From: Nitrobacter sp051535215
GTDB lineage: Bacteria; Pseudomonadota; Alphaproteobacteria; Rhizobiales; Xanthobacteraceae
Length of the DNA stretch: 64,000 bases
NCBI RefSeq assembly: GCF_051535215.1
Contig: NZ_JBPPLY010000014.1
Location: 19,586-83,585 of the forward strand
Direction of reading: 5' to 3'
Part shown: one piece after another, positions 17,204 through 25,904 of the stretch
How the letters are laid out: each line of letters starts with the position of its first letter
Position numbering within the stretch: the stretch's first letter is position 1
The notes under the pieces: generated by a model
Seen by the model: only the letters and a program-made list of their open reading frames with translations
What the model was told of the DNA's origin: nothing
Databases searched by the model: none
Program-made: the position numbers and the translations under genes

Positions 17204-17386
17204 ATGATCTCAGTGTTGAACGATGCTGATCTCGAAATGGTGAGCGGTGGCAGTAAGATTGGCGAAACCGCTCAACAAGTTTCTGGCTTGTTCAAGGCGG
17301 CTTCGGATATCGGAAAAGCCGCCGGACAAGCGGCTACCCAACCGCTTGGTGACCTCATCCGGACGATTGGAACCCATCAAAAGTAA
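17204..17386 (+). CDS. double-glycine-leader peptide (bacteriocin-like precursor)
   Basis: 60 residues with GGAGCGGGA before the ATG. The N-terminal 16 residues, MISVLNDADLEMVSGG, fit a class II bacteriocin/microcin leader: acidic and hydrophobic positions (L-x-D-x-x-L-x-x-V) ending in Gly-Gly, the cleavage site of C39-peptidase ABC exporters. The predicted 44-residue product is small-residue rich and amphipathic (FKAASDIGKAAGQAATQPLG), without cysteines. A CRP-type palindrome lies upstream. No C39 peptidase, immunity or modification gene is seen next to it, so export would depend on a gene elsewhere. Antimicrobial function is inference from the leader only. Confidence 0.65.
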   Translation: MISVLNDADLEMVSGGSKIGETAQQVSGLFKAASDIGKAAGQAATQPLGDLIRTIGTHQK

Positions 17387-17463
17387 CGCACTTCAACCCA
17401 GTCACGTCGTCTGCACTGTAACCGGGTTGGCAGGTGTTTGCTTCAGCTTCCTGGTTTGATGCG

Positions 17464-17847
17464 TCATTTGGCGGGTGAGGCCAGCGGCCTGGCTTTGTCC
17501 ACGATGTAAACCCCAAGGACCTTCAGCGGTTTGTCGCCTGTGACCTTGGCGTCATGGATGGCCCCGGCCGGAATCGAATAGGAATCGCCGGCCTTCAGAT
17601 GCAGCGGCGGTTTGCCGTCGATCAGGAGGTCGGTTTCGCCCTCGAGGATATATCCGGTCTCGATTCCGGGATGGGTGTGGCGCCCGGCCGAGCCGCCGGG
17701 GCCGATTTCAGCGAGACCGGTGACGGTCAGATAGCCTTCGGGAAATTCGATCTTTTGCAGTGGCGTGCGCTTGATGCCCTGTGCAAGCGCCGCGCTCGCG
17801 CACAGCAGTGCGGCGATGCTCAGTCCAGCCAGTATCTTTTTGCTCAT
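17464..17847 (-). CDS. secreted cupin-domain protein
   Basis: 127 residues. MSKKILAGLSIAALLCASAA followed by LAQ is a signal peptide. The mature part is a single Cupin_2 barrel. Motif 1 is GRHTHPGIETGYILEGE with His, His and Glu metal ligands, and motif 2 is GDSYSIPAGAIHDAK with the last His. Small periplasmic cupins of this kind have no general assigned reaction. It is single, convergent with the peptide gene and followed upstream by murI in the same direction, with a 56-bp gap. Confidence 0.88.
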   Translation of the reverse strand: MSKKILAGLSIAALLCASAALAQGIKRTPLQKIEFPEGYLTVTGLAEIGPGGSAGRHTHPGIETGYILEGETDLLIDGKPPLHLKAGDSYSIPAGAIHDAKVTGDKPLKVLGVYIVDKARPLASPAK

Positions 17848-17903
17848 GGCAGTTCTCCCTGTCCGGTAAAGCTAGTAGGCACACGGAAAAACCGAAAGCG
17901 TAC

Positions 17904-18701
17904 TTAGGCCGGAACGCGACCCCCGAAGAACGGCGCCAGCGCGTCGGTCAGCGGGTGAGAGCGGCCCGAGGTAAAGATCAATTCGGGCGACAGTTCGCGA
18001 CCGCCGTCGTCGCCCGGACCGAGCAGATCGACGACGCGCCGGGCAATCGCCGGGGCCGGGTCGATCCAGGCTACCGGCCAGGGCGCAAGCCTTATCAGCC
18101 GATCCAGCAGCAGCGGGTAATGCGTGCAGGCGAGCACGATGGCGTCCGTGCGCAACTCTCCACCGTCAGCGGCGGTAACGAAACACGGCGCGATCTCGCT
18201 CAGGATATCGGCGTCGGCGACGGTTTTGCCGCGCAGGGCGTCCTCCGCAAGCGCGGCGAGGTTTGCCGCGCCGACCAGCGTCACAGTGCAGTCCTGTGCG
18301 TGATTGCGGATCAACGCCTGGGTGTATTCGCGCTGCACGGTCGCCCGGGTGCCGAGCACCGAAACGCGCTTGGTCTTCGATGCCGCGCAGGCCGGCTTGA
18401 TCGCAGGAACCGTGCCGACGAACGGCACGGAATAGGCGGCGCGCAACGGTCCCAGCACCGAGACCGACATCGTGTTGCAGGCGATCACCGCGATGTCGGG
18501 GGCGTGGGCGGCGATCAGTTCGCCGACCAGCGGCACCACGCGGGCGATGATCTCGTCTTCGCTGTGATGGCCATAGGGAAAGAAGGCGTCATCGGCGACA
18601 TACACGTAGCGCGCGCCGGGCAGAACCTTGACGATCTCCCGCAGCACGGTGAGACCGCCGAGGCCGGAATCCAGGACGAGAACGGTAGGGATGTGTGCCA
18701 C
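17904..18701 (-). CDS. murI: glutamate racemase
   Basis: Makes D-glutamate for peptidoglycan in the cytoplasm. 265 residues. VLVLDSGLGGLTVLREI carries the conserved DSG, FPYGHHSEDEI the substrate loop, and the two catalytic cysteines are Cys75 in VIACNTMSV and Cys192 in VLACTHYPLL. Length and motifs are complete. It may share a transcript with the cupin gene downstream. Confidence 0.96.
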   Translation of the reverse strand: MAHIPTVLVLDSGLGGLTVLREIVKVLPGARYVYVADDAFFPYGHHSEDEIIARVVPLVGELIAAHAPDIAVIACNTMSVSVLGPLRAAYSVPFVGTVPAIKPACAASKTKRVSVLGTRATVQREYTQALIRNHAQDCTVTLVGAANLAALAEDALRGKTVADADILSEIAPCFVTAADGGELRTDAIVLACTHYPLLLDRLIRLAPWPVAWIDPAPAIARRVVDLLGPGDDGGRELSPELIFTSGRSHPLTDALAPFFGGRVPA

Positions 18702-18815
18702 GCGAAAATTCGGGACGGTCGAGTCGCCACCGAGTTTTGACCGATTGGATCGATTTGTCCATTGCGGACCGGCCCGCTGGCGATACTTTCAGGCGGTGAG
18801 CGCGGCGGTTGCCAA

Positions 18816-19880
18816 CTATCGCGATCGGGCTGACGGTTTCGTGCCGTTAAGTGCGACACTCCGGAACGCCTTTACCAGAGCGCCTTCCAGCTTGCCGTCC
18901 ATGCCGCAGAGGATCTTGTAGGCATCCGGCCGCGACATCGCCGGCCGATAGGGCCTGAGTTCGATCAGCGCCGCGAAAATGTCCGAGATCGTCAACAGCC
19001 GGACGAGATCGCTGATCTCGGACCCCGCAAGGCCATCCGGATAGCCGGAGCCATCGAGATACTCGTGGTGGTGCCTGACGCCGTCGAGTGCCTCGCTGCT
19101 GATCTTGGGTATGCCTTTCAGCAGGTCGTATCCGATCACGGGGTGGCACCGCATGATCTCTTCTTCGGCCGGCGTCAGTTCTCCCCGCTTGTCGAGTACG
19201 GCGAGGGGAATGCGTGCCTTGCCGATGTCGTGAAGCGTTGCCGCAAGTCCGAGCCGTTTCACGTCGACCTCGCAAAAGCCGAGGTCAAGGGCAAAGCCCA
19301 CCGCTATTCCCGTCACCAGCAGACAATGCTGAAACGTGCCTTCGTGGTGACGGCGGATTTCATCGAGCCACCGGTTGAAACCGTTTCGCGCGATATTCGT
19401 GATGATCTGCGACGTGGCATATTCGGCATCCGCCAGATTAACCGGGTTGCCCTCCTGTGCTGTCGAGAACATCGACGCAAAGGCCATCGCGCTGTTCTTT
19501 GTCTCCGGCGAGGCGCTATCGGCGTCGTTGTGGTCCGCCTTTTCGTCATTCGCGAACTGGATCAGTTTCGAAATGATTTCGCGCGGGCGCGACACCACGG
19601 TGGTGGCGCCGAGCGCGTAGGCCTGTGCGATCATGACCTGAAGATGGGCAGGAACGACGAACATCTTTTCAGGGTTCGTCCGCTTGACTCGCAGGACGCG
19701 TTTGATCCGTTCGACGCAGTCCTTCTTGCGCAGGTCGGCATCGACCATCAGCATGCCGCTGGCGCCGGTCTGCGTGTCGTCGCTTTGCAGAACTTGCGGC
19801 ACAATGTGGAATTGCGGCTCCAGCATCGCGCGGATCGCCGGTATCTTCCCAGGTTCGTCAGTGACATAATTCACGAGCAT
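18816..19880 (-). CDS. HD-GYP domain protein with receiver-like N-terminus (c-di-GMP phosphodiesterase)
   Basis: 354 residues from ATG 19880. Residues 1-120 look like a response-regulator receiver fold (MLVNYVTDEPGKIPAIRAML, GMLMVDADLRKKDCVERIKR, ALGATTVVSRP) but the canonical Asp pair and phosphoacceptor context are not obvious, so it may be a pseudo-receiver. The C-terminal half is an HD-GYP domain: HD at residues 217-218 in ATLHDIGKARIP, then RCHPVIGYDLL, and HHHEYLDGSGYPDGL with GYP near 279-281. HD-GYP proteins hydrolyse cyclic di-GMP. The open frame extends to 19943 with non-ATG codons. It is followed upstream by a PAS protein gene on the same strand. Confidence 0.88.
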   Translation of the reverse strand: MLVNYVTDEPGKIPAIRAMLEPQFHIVPQVLQSDDTQTGASGMLMVDADLRKKDCVERIKRVLRVKRTNPEKMFVVPAHLQVMIAQAYALGATTVVSRPREIISKLIQFANDEKADHNDADSASPETKNSAMAFASMFSTAQEGNPVNLADAEYATSQIITNIARNGFNRWLDEIRRHHEGTFQHCLLVTGIAVGFALDLGFCEVDVKRLGLAATLHDIGKARIPLAVLDKRGELTPAEEEIMRCHPVIGYDLLKGIPKISSEALDGVRHHHEYLDGSGYPDGLAGSEISDLVRLLTISDIFAALIELRPYRPAMSRPDAYKILCGMDGKLEGALVKAFRSVALNGTKPSARSR

Positions 19881-20023
19881 GACGATGTTCTGGCTCTGGC
19901 GACACGGACAGCACCGCTCGCATGGTACGAGCAACGGTAACAAAATCCCTTTCTACTCGGAAAACCCCTAACGCAAGTATAATAATACCCCGACAGCTCA
20001 GCACAACCCTGGATCGGTCCGGG

Positions 20024-20581
20024 TCAGCGCAGCCCTTCGTAGACCATGAAGCCGCGGGCGATCGCGAGCTTCTTTAGCGCGCGGGGGATGAAGCGCTGCG
20101 GGGGATGGTTCATGTAACGCCACGAGGTGAGGGCGAACTCGCCGAGCGGCTGCCCGTTGTGCTGGACCGGCGCCAAAAGCCCGGTCATGCTCATGGGCGA
20201 GTGGGTGCGATTATTGAAGGGAAGCAGCAGCAGTTCGAGATGCGCGATCGATCCGTCCCGCGCTGTTGCGGTTACGCCGGCGACGGCGGCGAGGAGTTCT
20301 TCGGATACGATGCCGAGCATATCGGTGATCTCGGCGCGGCTTGCAGCGTCAAACAGGGCGGCAAAGTCCTGCCCTTTGAGGTCGCGGTCGAGCAGGGCGC
20401 AGACTCGTGTTCCCGCGACACGGAACGGATAGCTGAGCTTCGGTTCACAGGAGAGCACGAAGATGTCTCCGAGCAGTTCGCGGATCGCGGCCGGCTCGAT
20501 CTCGCGCCGGTCGGGAGCCCGCTCGCCGTCACGCTTTTCGTCCCAGTAGGCATAGAACGCCCGGTTCGATGGGTGCTTCAT
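20024..20581 (-). CDS. PAS-domain protein (alphaproteobacterial PAS_5 type)
   Basis: 185 residues. It begins MKHPSNRAFYAYWDEKRDGE, with RREIEPAAIRELLGDIFVLS and YPFRVAGTRVCALLDRDLKG, the pattern of the alphaproteobacterial PAS_5 family that binds small ligands or pairs with PilZ/GGDEF signalling. No output domain, signal peptide or membrane segment follows the PAS fold. It is the first gene before the HD-GYP gene (143-bp gap), which fits a shared c-di-GMP role, but this is inference. Confidence 0.82.
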   Translation of the reverse strand: MKHPSNRAFYAYWDEKRDGERAPDRREIEPAAIRELLGDIFVLSCEPKLSYPFRVAGTRVCALLDRDLKGQDFAALFDAASRAEITDMLGIVSEELLAAVAGVTATARDGSIAHLELLLLPFNNRTHSPMSMTGLLAPVQHNGQPLGEFALTSWRYMNHPPQRFIPRALKKLAIARGFMVYEGLR

Positions 20582-21146
20582 GGCTTAACCGTCCTGACTC
20601 AGCGCCATACGGACATCTCTGTCCGGTTTGAGGGCACTGCTGTTCCGTTTCTGTTGTGCAGGAGGGGTGTTGCAGCGTCCATGCCGCAGGCGGTTCTGGA
20701 CGACCTCAACGCGGGTCTTTGTGTCGTTAACGTTAAATTAACTATCGGCGTGGGGAGATCTTAAAAGCGGATATGATCCGGCCGCTGGTTTTCCGCCGTT
20801 TTTTCTCCAGGTTGCGGCGGCGACGTGTCGAACTGCTCCGGTCTTGCCGGCACACGCGGTATTTGCGGATTTCGGCCTCACCGAAATTCGTGCGGCGGAA
20901 TCCTCCCGCGAAACAATCGAGACATAAGGGAGGGTTTCTCAGACCCTCCCTTTAATTTTTTGATCCACGCGGTGGACGCCTGCAGGCTTCGTCATCGCCG
21001 TCGCCAAGATCGACAGCAAGGGCAGGATTGAGGTATTGGTGGCGTCGATCCGGCACCAATGCCGGCCGAAATGGTAATGGCATGAGACGGATAGAGCATA
21101 ATTCGGCGCTTATCCCGTACTCGATGATGGCAGAGGCAAACGCTGG
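20582..21146. other. intergenic region with an orphan terminator
   Basis: 565 bp. A strong plus-strand terminator (20926-20960) has no recognisable gene before it; see the separate entry. A 27-codon ORF (20681-20764, MPQAVLDDLNAGLCVVNVKL...) is preceded by AGGAGGGG but at long spacing, and is not supported by homology. Confidence 0.45.
20926..20960 (+). terminator. orphan rho-independent terminator, possible sRNA 3' end
   Basis: AAGGGAGGGT, loop TTCTCAG, ACCCTCCCTT, then TAATTTTTT. The stem is ten pairs and the T-rich tail is on the plus strand only. No plus-strand gene lies within the preceding 900 bp, because the PAS and HD-GYP genes run the other way. An untranslated RNA starting in 20600-20880 is therefore possible. 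Confidence 0.7.
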
Positions 21147-21530
21147 ATGAGACAGGCGGGGAAAGTCTTGCGCTTTTGGATGTCCGTTCTAGGGGTAGTG
21201 ATCGGCCTTCAATCGGCCTGTCTCGCGGCTGGTTCCGGTGGCTCCGCCACTCCGGATCAGGCTGTTGAAGGAGAAAAAGCGGCCGTCCCGAGCAAGGACG
21301 CCGCCCCGGCTTCCGAGGCCGTCGACCCGCCCGCCGCTCAGCCGAGCGAGGCCTCCACGGAAAAGGAAGAGGTCGTCCCTACGGGGAAGGAAAGAGACAG
21401 GGATCACAGCGCCCGAAGTCTGCAGGAAATGTTGATCCTGTTCCTGAAAGGCGCGGCGGCCCTGACCGCTTTGGTGCTCTTTTACAAAGGACTGAAACGC
21501 GTTTTCGGCCCCAAGCAACAGAGCGAGTGA
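21147..21530 (+). CDS. exported protein with Pro/Ala/Glu-rich linker and C-terminal membrane helix
   Basis: 127 residues. Residues 1-28 (RFWMSVLGVVIGLQSACLAA) form a signal peptide or anchor. Residues 30-90 are a low-complexity Ala/Pro/Glu/Ser region (EAVDPPAAQPSEASTEKEEV). Residues 95-115 (MLILFLKGAAALTALVLFYK) are a second hydrophobic helix before a short basic tail. I do not recognise a family. It may be a periplasmic linker between two membrane contacts. It precedes the rhomboid gene by 113 bp on the same strand. Confidence 0.65.
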   Translation: MRQAGKVLRFWMSVLGVVIGLQSACLAAGSGGSATPDQAVEGEKAAVPSKDAAPASEAVDPPAAQPSEASTEKEEVVPTGKERDRDHSARSLQEMLILFLKGAAALTALVLFYKGLKRVFGPKQQSE

Positions 21531-21643
21531 TGTTGCAGCACCGTCCGGCGGTATTGTTCGTCAGTCCGATTACATCGTTTGCCTGCTCCGCCCGAGCCGC
21601 CGGTTGCGGCCCATCGCCCGCTTGAGCCGACAGGTCGCAGCCC

Positions 21644-22444
21644 TTGGACTCTCCGCCAAACTTTCCCTCAGATATCCCGCCCGAACCGCGGCGTGAGCCG
21701 ATTCTGACTCTGCCGGGACCGCTGACCGCCTATATCTGCCTGCTTGCGATCGTTCATGTCGTTTGGTCGGCGCTTCCGCCCGAACTGGAATACTGGACCA
21801 TCGAGGCGTTCGGCTTTATCCCGAAGCGATACGATTCCAGTCTTTTGCCGACGGCATTCCCGGGAGGAAGCGGCGCCAAGGTCTGGACTTTCGTGACCTA
21901 TTCGCTGCTGCACGCCAACCTCAGTCACATCGGCTTCAACGTGCTGTGGCTGCTGCCGTTCGGCAGCGCGGTGGCGCGTCGTTTCGGCGGCCTCAGGTTT
22001 TTTCTTTTCATGGCGGTGACTGCCGTCGCCGGCGCGATCGCACATCTTTTGAGCCACGAGCACAGCATAGCGCCGATGATCGGTGCATCGGCATCGGTGT
22101 CCGGTGCGATGGCGGCGGCGATCCGCTTTGCTTTCGTGCGCGGCAGCTTCCTGTCGTTCCGCAGTGACGATGCCGTCGCTGCTGCCCAGGTGCCGGCGCT
22201 GTCGCTGATGCGCGCGCTGCAGAATCCGCGTGTGCTGGCGTTTCTCGCGATCTGGTTCGGCATCAACATCATCTTCGGGATGGGATCGGTCGCAATCGGC
22301 GCCGAGCCGGGCTCCGTCGCCTGGCAAGCCCATATCGGAGGCTTTCTGGCGGGCCTCGTGCTGTTTTCGCTGTTCGATCCCGTGCCGCGTCCACCGCATG
22401 ATGCGGCGAGTGAGCCGTCCGGCGGGGCGGATCGGGTCCCGTAA
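21644..22444 (+). CDS. rhomboid family intramembrane serine protease
   Basis: 266 residues with six or more hydrophobic helices. VWTFVTYSLLHANLSHIGFN carries the rhomboid WR/H..N-type helix-2 motif (HxxxN). The catalytic serine is most likely Ser149 in PMIGASASVSGAM. The family motif GxSG reads GASA here, with Ala replacing the last Gly. The catalytic histidine is His230 in VAWQAHIGGFLAGL. The start is a TTG (21644) because no ATG or GTG lies upstream of the first helix. Rhomboids cleave membrane proteins within the bilayer. The substrate is unknown. Confidence 0.88.
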   Translation: MDSPPNFPSDIPPEPRREPILTLPGPLTAYICLLAIVHVVWSALPPELEYWTIEAFGFIPKRYDSSLLPTAFPGGSGAKVWTFVTYSLLHANLSHIGFNVLWLLPFGSAVARRFGGLRFFLFMAVTAVAGAIAHLLSHEHSIAPMIGASASVSGAMAAAIRFAFVRGSFLSFRSDDAVAAAQVPALSLMRALQNPRVLAFLAIWFGINIIFGMGSVAIGAEPGSVAWQAHIGGFLAGLVLFSLFDPVPRPPHDAASEPSGGADRVP

Positions 22445-22643
22445 CGCGCACTTGCGACTAACAGCCTGCTTGCGGTGCTGAGAGATTTCATCCATCATCG
22501 CTGTTTATTCAGGCGAAGTGAAATTCGTTTCGCGTGAAGAAAACGTTTCGCCGTTTCGCGCGCGAAAAATCGAACGTTCGACTGTCGCCTGAGAGCGACG
22601 ATTGCGCATCGCTACCGCGCGATCTCCTCCGCAGGAGGCGACA

Positions 22644-23072
22644 ATGACAGTATGTGCCATTCTCAGCGCCAAGGGTCACCAGGTCGTCAGCGTCGAGCCC
22701 GACGTCAAGCTCTCGGCTGCGGTGAAAATTCTGTCGGACCAGCAGATCGGTTCCGTCCTCGTCATGACGGGAGGGTGCATCGACGGCATCCTGTCCGAGC
22801 GTGACATCGTACATGCGCTCCACGCGCGCGGCGCCGCTGCGCTCGACGAACCGGTCAGTGCCGCCATGACCCGCAAGGTGGTCAGTTGCCGGTTGTCGGA
22901 TACGGTCGCTCACCTCATGGAAGTCATGACGGCGGAAAAATTCCGGCATCTGCCGGTGGTGGAGAACGACAGGGTGGTCGGTCTGGTGTCCATCGGAGAC
23001 GTCGTCAAGCTGCGCGTTCAGGAATTCGAAGTCGAGCAGGAGGCCCTGCGCGACTACATCAAGACCGCCTGA
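22644..23072 (+). CDS. CBS-domain pair protein
   Basis: 142 residues from ATG 22644, with GCAGGAGG five bases upstream. Two tandem CBS domains fill the protein: the first ends in IGSVLVMTGGCIDGILSERDI, the second in LPVVENDRVVGLVSIGDVVK. The SERD and SIGD strings are typical adenosine-nucleotide-binding positions. Stand-alone CBS pairs sense AMP/ATP, but the target is not known. It converges on the patatin gene with a 12-bp gap. Confidence 0.92.
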   Translation: MTVCAILSAKGHQVVSVEPDVKLSAAVKILSDQQIGSVLVMTGGCIDGILSERDIVHALHARGAAALDEPVSAAMTRKVVSCRLSDTVAHLMEVMTAEKFRHLPVVENDRVVGLVSIGDVVKLRVQEFEVEQEALRDYIKTA

Positions 23073-23084
23073 GCACTCGCAATA

Positions 23085-24140
23085 TCAGATGTCGGCGCCG
23101 GCATCCGCCTCTGGACTTGGAGACGGCGGGGCCAGAGTCTCGATCGCCTCGACGATCGCTTCGATGGCACGATCCGCGGCGCGTGTGCCGTGTGTGATCA
23201 GGTCGTTGGCGCGATGGAAATCGAACCATCCAATCTGACCGACCCGAGGCTGGATCAGCAGGTCCGGCGGATCGCCGGCGAGCCGCGCGCGGGTGATGCG
23301 GTCCTGCATGATGTTGAAGGCGTCGGTCATGACCGTCATGACACCGGGGCGGCCGCCGCCTCCGAACAGTTCGCGCTTGACGGTTCGCTCGGCGGAAAAG
23401 AACTTGCCGAAGCCACGTTTTGGCGGAACAGCTTCGACGATATTCTCCCGCGGCTCGCTCTTCGCACCGTGAGAGAAGATCGTGATGCTGTGACCGAAGA
23501 CGTCGTTGGAAAGGTTGGCGGCGATCACGATCTCGGCGCCCAGAGCGCGGGCAGTCGAGACCGGCACCGGATTGACCAGCGCGCCATCGACCAGCCAGCG
23601 ATCGCCCACAAGCATCGGCGCAAAGATTCCAGGCAGCGCATAGGATGCGCGCATCGCATCGACCAGCCGGCCGTGCGTGAGCCATATTTCATGGCCGGTG
23701 CGGACTTCAGTGGCGACGCTTGCAAACTTGAGAGGCAGTTCCTCGATCCGAATCTGGCCAAGCGACGCCTCGAGCCGGGCCGTCAGCTTGGCGCCGCCGA
23801 TCAGTCCGGAGCCGTTCAGCCGGATGTCGAGATAGCTGAAGATGTTCCGAGGCTGCAGGCTGCGGGCCCATTCCTCCAGCGTGTCGAGGCGACCGGCGGC
23901 ATAGGCACCGCCGACCACGGCGCCGATCGAGGTGCCGACCACGACGTCGGGCTCGATGCCATGCGCGATCAGGGAGCGGAGAATGCCAATATGGGCGAAG
24001 CCGCGCGCGGCGCCGCCGCCGAGAGCGAGCCCGATTATCGGCCGCTTGACGGCGTCCAACCCCACCTTTTGGCCATTCGACCCGTTGCGGTCGCGGCTGT
24101 TCGGATCCTCAAGCACATCGGTTTTCTCTAGGCGCGACAT
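23085..24140 (-). CDS. patatin-like phospholipase / RssA-type protein
   Basis: 351 residues from ATG 24140. The lipase parts are clear: oxyanion-hole glycines in GLALGGGAARGFAHIGIL (residues 37-54), the nucleophile Ser71 in VVGTSIGAVVGG (GxSxG), and the catalytic Asp185 in WLVDGALVNPVP. The C-terminal third contains a Gly/Arg-rich insertion and a segment PPDLLIQPRVGQIGWFDFHR, typical of the NTE/RssA group. There is no signal peptide, so it is cytoplasmic or membrane-associated. In-frame ATGs upstream (to 24215) exist but do not look coding. Confidence 0.9.
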   Translation of the reverse strand: MSRLEKTDVLEDPNSRDRNGSNGQKVGLDAVKRPIIGLALGGGAARGFAHIGILRSLIAHGIEPDVVVGTSIGAVVGGAYAAGRLDTLEEWARSLQPRNIFSYLDIRLNGSGLIGGAKLTARLEASLGQIRIEELPLKFASVATEVRTGHEIWLTHGRLVDAMRASYALPGIFAPMLVGDRWLVDGALVNPVPVSTARALGAEIVIAANLSNDVFGHSITIFSHGAKSEPRENIVEAVPPKRGFGKFFSAERTVKRELFGGGGRPGVMTVMTDAFNIMQDRITRARLAGDPPDLLIQPRVGQIGWFDFHRANDLITHGTRAADRAIEAIVEAIETLAPPSPSPEADAGADI

Positions 24141-24350
24141 CGGTTTTCCGTTCCTTCCGGGATACCGCGAACGCATGAAGGACATGGCCTTGCCGGAGAA
24201 ATTATCACCGGTCAAAGACGTTTCAACCGGAAGGGGCGGGTTTTATGCATTCCACAGCGGGATGCAGTCATGAGTGAATGGTGAGGCTTGAATTTGCCGT
24301 GTTTTCCGGGAAAAACCGGCGCCATGGTATTCGGGGGCAATCATCGATTC

Positions 24351-25364
24351 ATGTCGGGCTGGCGCGCGTGGCTTTTGCTCGTCGCGCTCCTTGTGACATT
24401 TCCGCACGCGGCCCCCGCACAACTCTTCGGCGAACAGCCGCCGCCGGTGCCGCCGGCTCCCGTTCCCGAAGCGCCGTCGGGGCCTGCGATCAGCCTGGCG
24501 CCGTCTTCCGGTCCTGCTTCCATGCCGAACCTGCCTGCGCCGTTAACCCAGGTGCCGGCCGCCGCGGTGCCGCTGACAGCCCCGCTGCCCAGCCTCGCCG
24601 CTCCGGCGCAGGGTGTTCTGTCGTTGACGGCGCGCTATGGCAAGGATCTGCCGGTCATCAACAGCGGACTTGTCTGGCGAGTCTACACCGATCACCCCGA
24701 TGAGACCGGCGTCTTCAAGCTGATGCGCGAGGACCATGGCGCGACTCCCAACATCGTACTGCCTCCGGGAAACTATGTGGTGTACGTCTCGCTGGGATTG
24801 GTCAGCGCGGCGCGTCCCGTGACGCTGAAACCGGATACCGACCGCGAGTCGTTCGTGTTGCCGGCGGGGGGCCTGCGGATCGAGGGCCGCGTCGGCACCT
24901 CGATGATTCCGCCGAACCAGATTTCCTTCAGCATCTACAAGGGCAGTCAGTTCGAAGGCTCCGAGCGCGCGCCGCTCGTGCCTAACGCCACCGCGGGCGA
25001 CGTGCTGATCTTGCCGGAGGGCACCTATTACATCGTCTCCAACTACGGCGATGCCAACTCGGTGGTGCGATCGGACATCCGCGTGCAGGCGTCGAAGCTG
25101 ACCGACGTGACGATTTCGCATCGTGCCGCGGTCATCACGTTGAAACTGGTCAGCGACAAGGGTGGCGAGGCGCTCGCCAACACCGCGTGGTCGGTGTTGA
25201 CGCCCGGCGGCGACGTCATCAAGGAATCGATCGGCGCATTTCCCCGCGTGATCCTCGCCGAGGGCGAATATCGTGTGATCGCCAAGAACGAAGGCAAGGT
25301 CTTCGAACGCGGCTTCGATGTCGTCAACGGCGTCGACGGCGAGATCGAAGTCGTCGCGCATTAG
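24351..25364 (+). CDS. secreted protein with beta-sandwich-like repeats, unknown function
   Basis: About 337 residues. MSGWRAWLLLVALLVTFPHA then APAQ is a signal peptide. Residues 25-80 are Pro/Ala-rich (QPPPVPPAPVPEAPSG). The remainder consists of beta-rich blocks, each with a G-x-Y-x-V motif: PPGNYVVYVSLG, PEGTYYIVSNYG, AEGEYRVIAKNEG. This suggests three or four related carboxypeptidase-regulatory/Ig-like folds. An in-frame ATG at 24324 would give nine more residues. It is exported to the periplasm or surface. No neighbour suggests a role. It converges on yidD (26-bp gap). Confidence 0.75.
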   Translation: MSGWRAWLLLVALLVTFPHAAPAQLFGEQPPPVPPAPVPEAPSGPAISLAPSSGPASMPNLPAPLTQVPAAAVPLTAPLPSLAAPAQGVLSLTARYGKDLPVINSGLVWRVYTDHPDETGVFKLMREDHGATPNIVLPPGNYVVYVSLGLVSAARPVTLKPDTDRESFVLPAGGLRIEGRVGTSMIPPNQISFSIYKGSQFEGSERAPLVPNATAGDVLILPEGTYYIVSNYGDANSVVRSDIRVQASKLTDVTISHRAAVITLKLVSDKGGEALANTAWSVLTPGGDVIKESIGAFPRVILAEGEYRVIAKNEGKVFERGFDVVNGVDGEIEVVAH

Positions 25365-25390
25365 ATCCTCCCGATCAAAGCAAAAATGCT

Positions 25391-25762
25391 CTAATCGGAA
25401 ATCTCGCCGTCGATGTTTTCCGGACCGTTCACGCCTCGCCAGCGGCCGTAACGCCATGGCCGATACCAGGCGGCCCCGGACGGTTTCGCTGGCGGAACGT
25501 TGTCGATTCCGGATGTTCCCCAGGGATGACAGCGTAACAGCCGCGCCAGCGTCATCCAGCCGCCGCCCCATAATCCGAAACGCTCGATCGCTTCGTCACC
25601 GTAAGCCGAACACGTCGGCAAGTGCCGGCAGTTGAAGCCCACGAGCGGCGAGAGGGTGTGGCGATAAATCCAGATCAGCATCCGTCCGGCATTGCGAGGC
25701 AGCCGCATCGCGGCTCCCGCGCACTCCGGACAAAACCTTGAACTCGTCGGCGTCGGCTTCAT
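25391..25762 (-). CDS. yidD: membrane protein insertion efficiency factor YidD
   Basis: 123 residues. The YidD core IYRHTLSPLVGFNCRHLPTC then SAYGDEAIERFGLWGGGWMT and RLLRCHPWGTSGIDNVP is complete, with the conserved cysteines. YidD is a small peripheral membrane protein that assists YidC-mediated insertion. It is usually next to rnpA/yidC but here stands alone. The first 18 residues (with Cys-x2-Cys) are not typical, and ATG 25708, with GGGAG close upstream, is an alternative start giving 105 residues. Confidence 0.92.
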   Translation of the reverse strand: MKPTPTSSRFCPECAGAAMRLPRNAGRMLIWIYRHTLSPLVGFNCRHLPTCSAYGDEAIERFGLWGGGWMTLARLLRCHPWGTSGIDNVPPAKPSGAAWYRPWRYGRWRGVNGPENIDGEISD

Positions 25763-25904
25763 GACTCTTGCGGGTTCCGAGGTTGGAACCGTTCAACTTG
25801 GTAATTTCGCCACGGTGCCAAGATATCGCATACTCTCCCTGCTACACGTAGCAAAGGTTGTATGGACGCTGACGAATAGCGCAGCTAGTTTTTCGAATGG
25901 CCTG

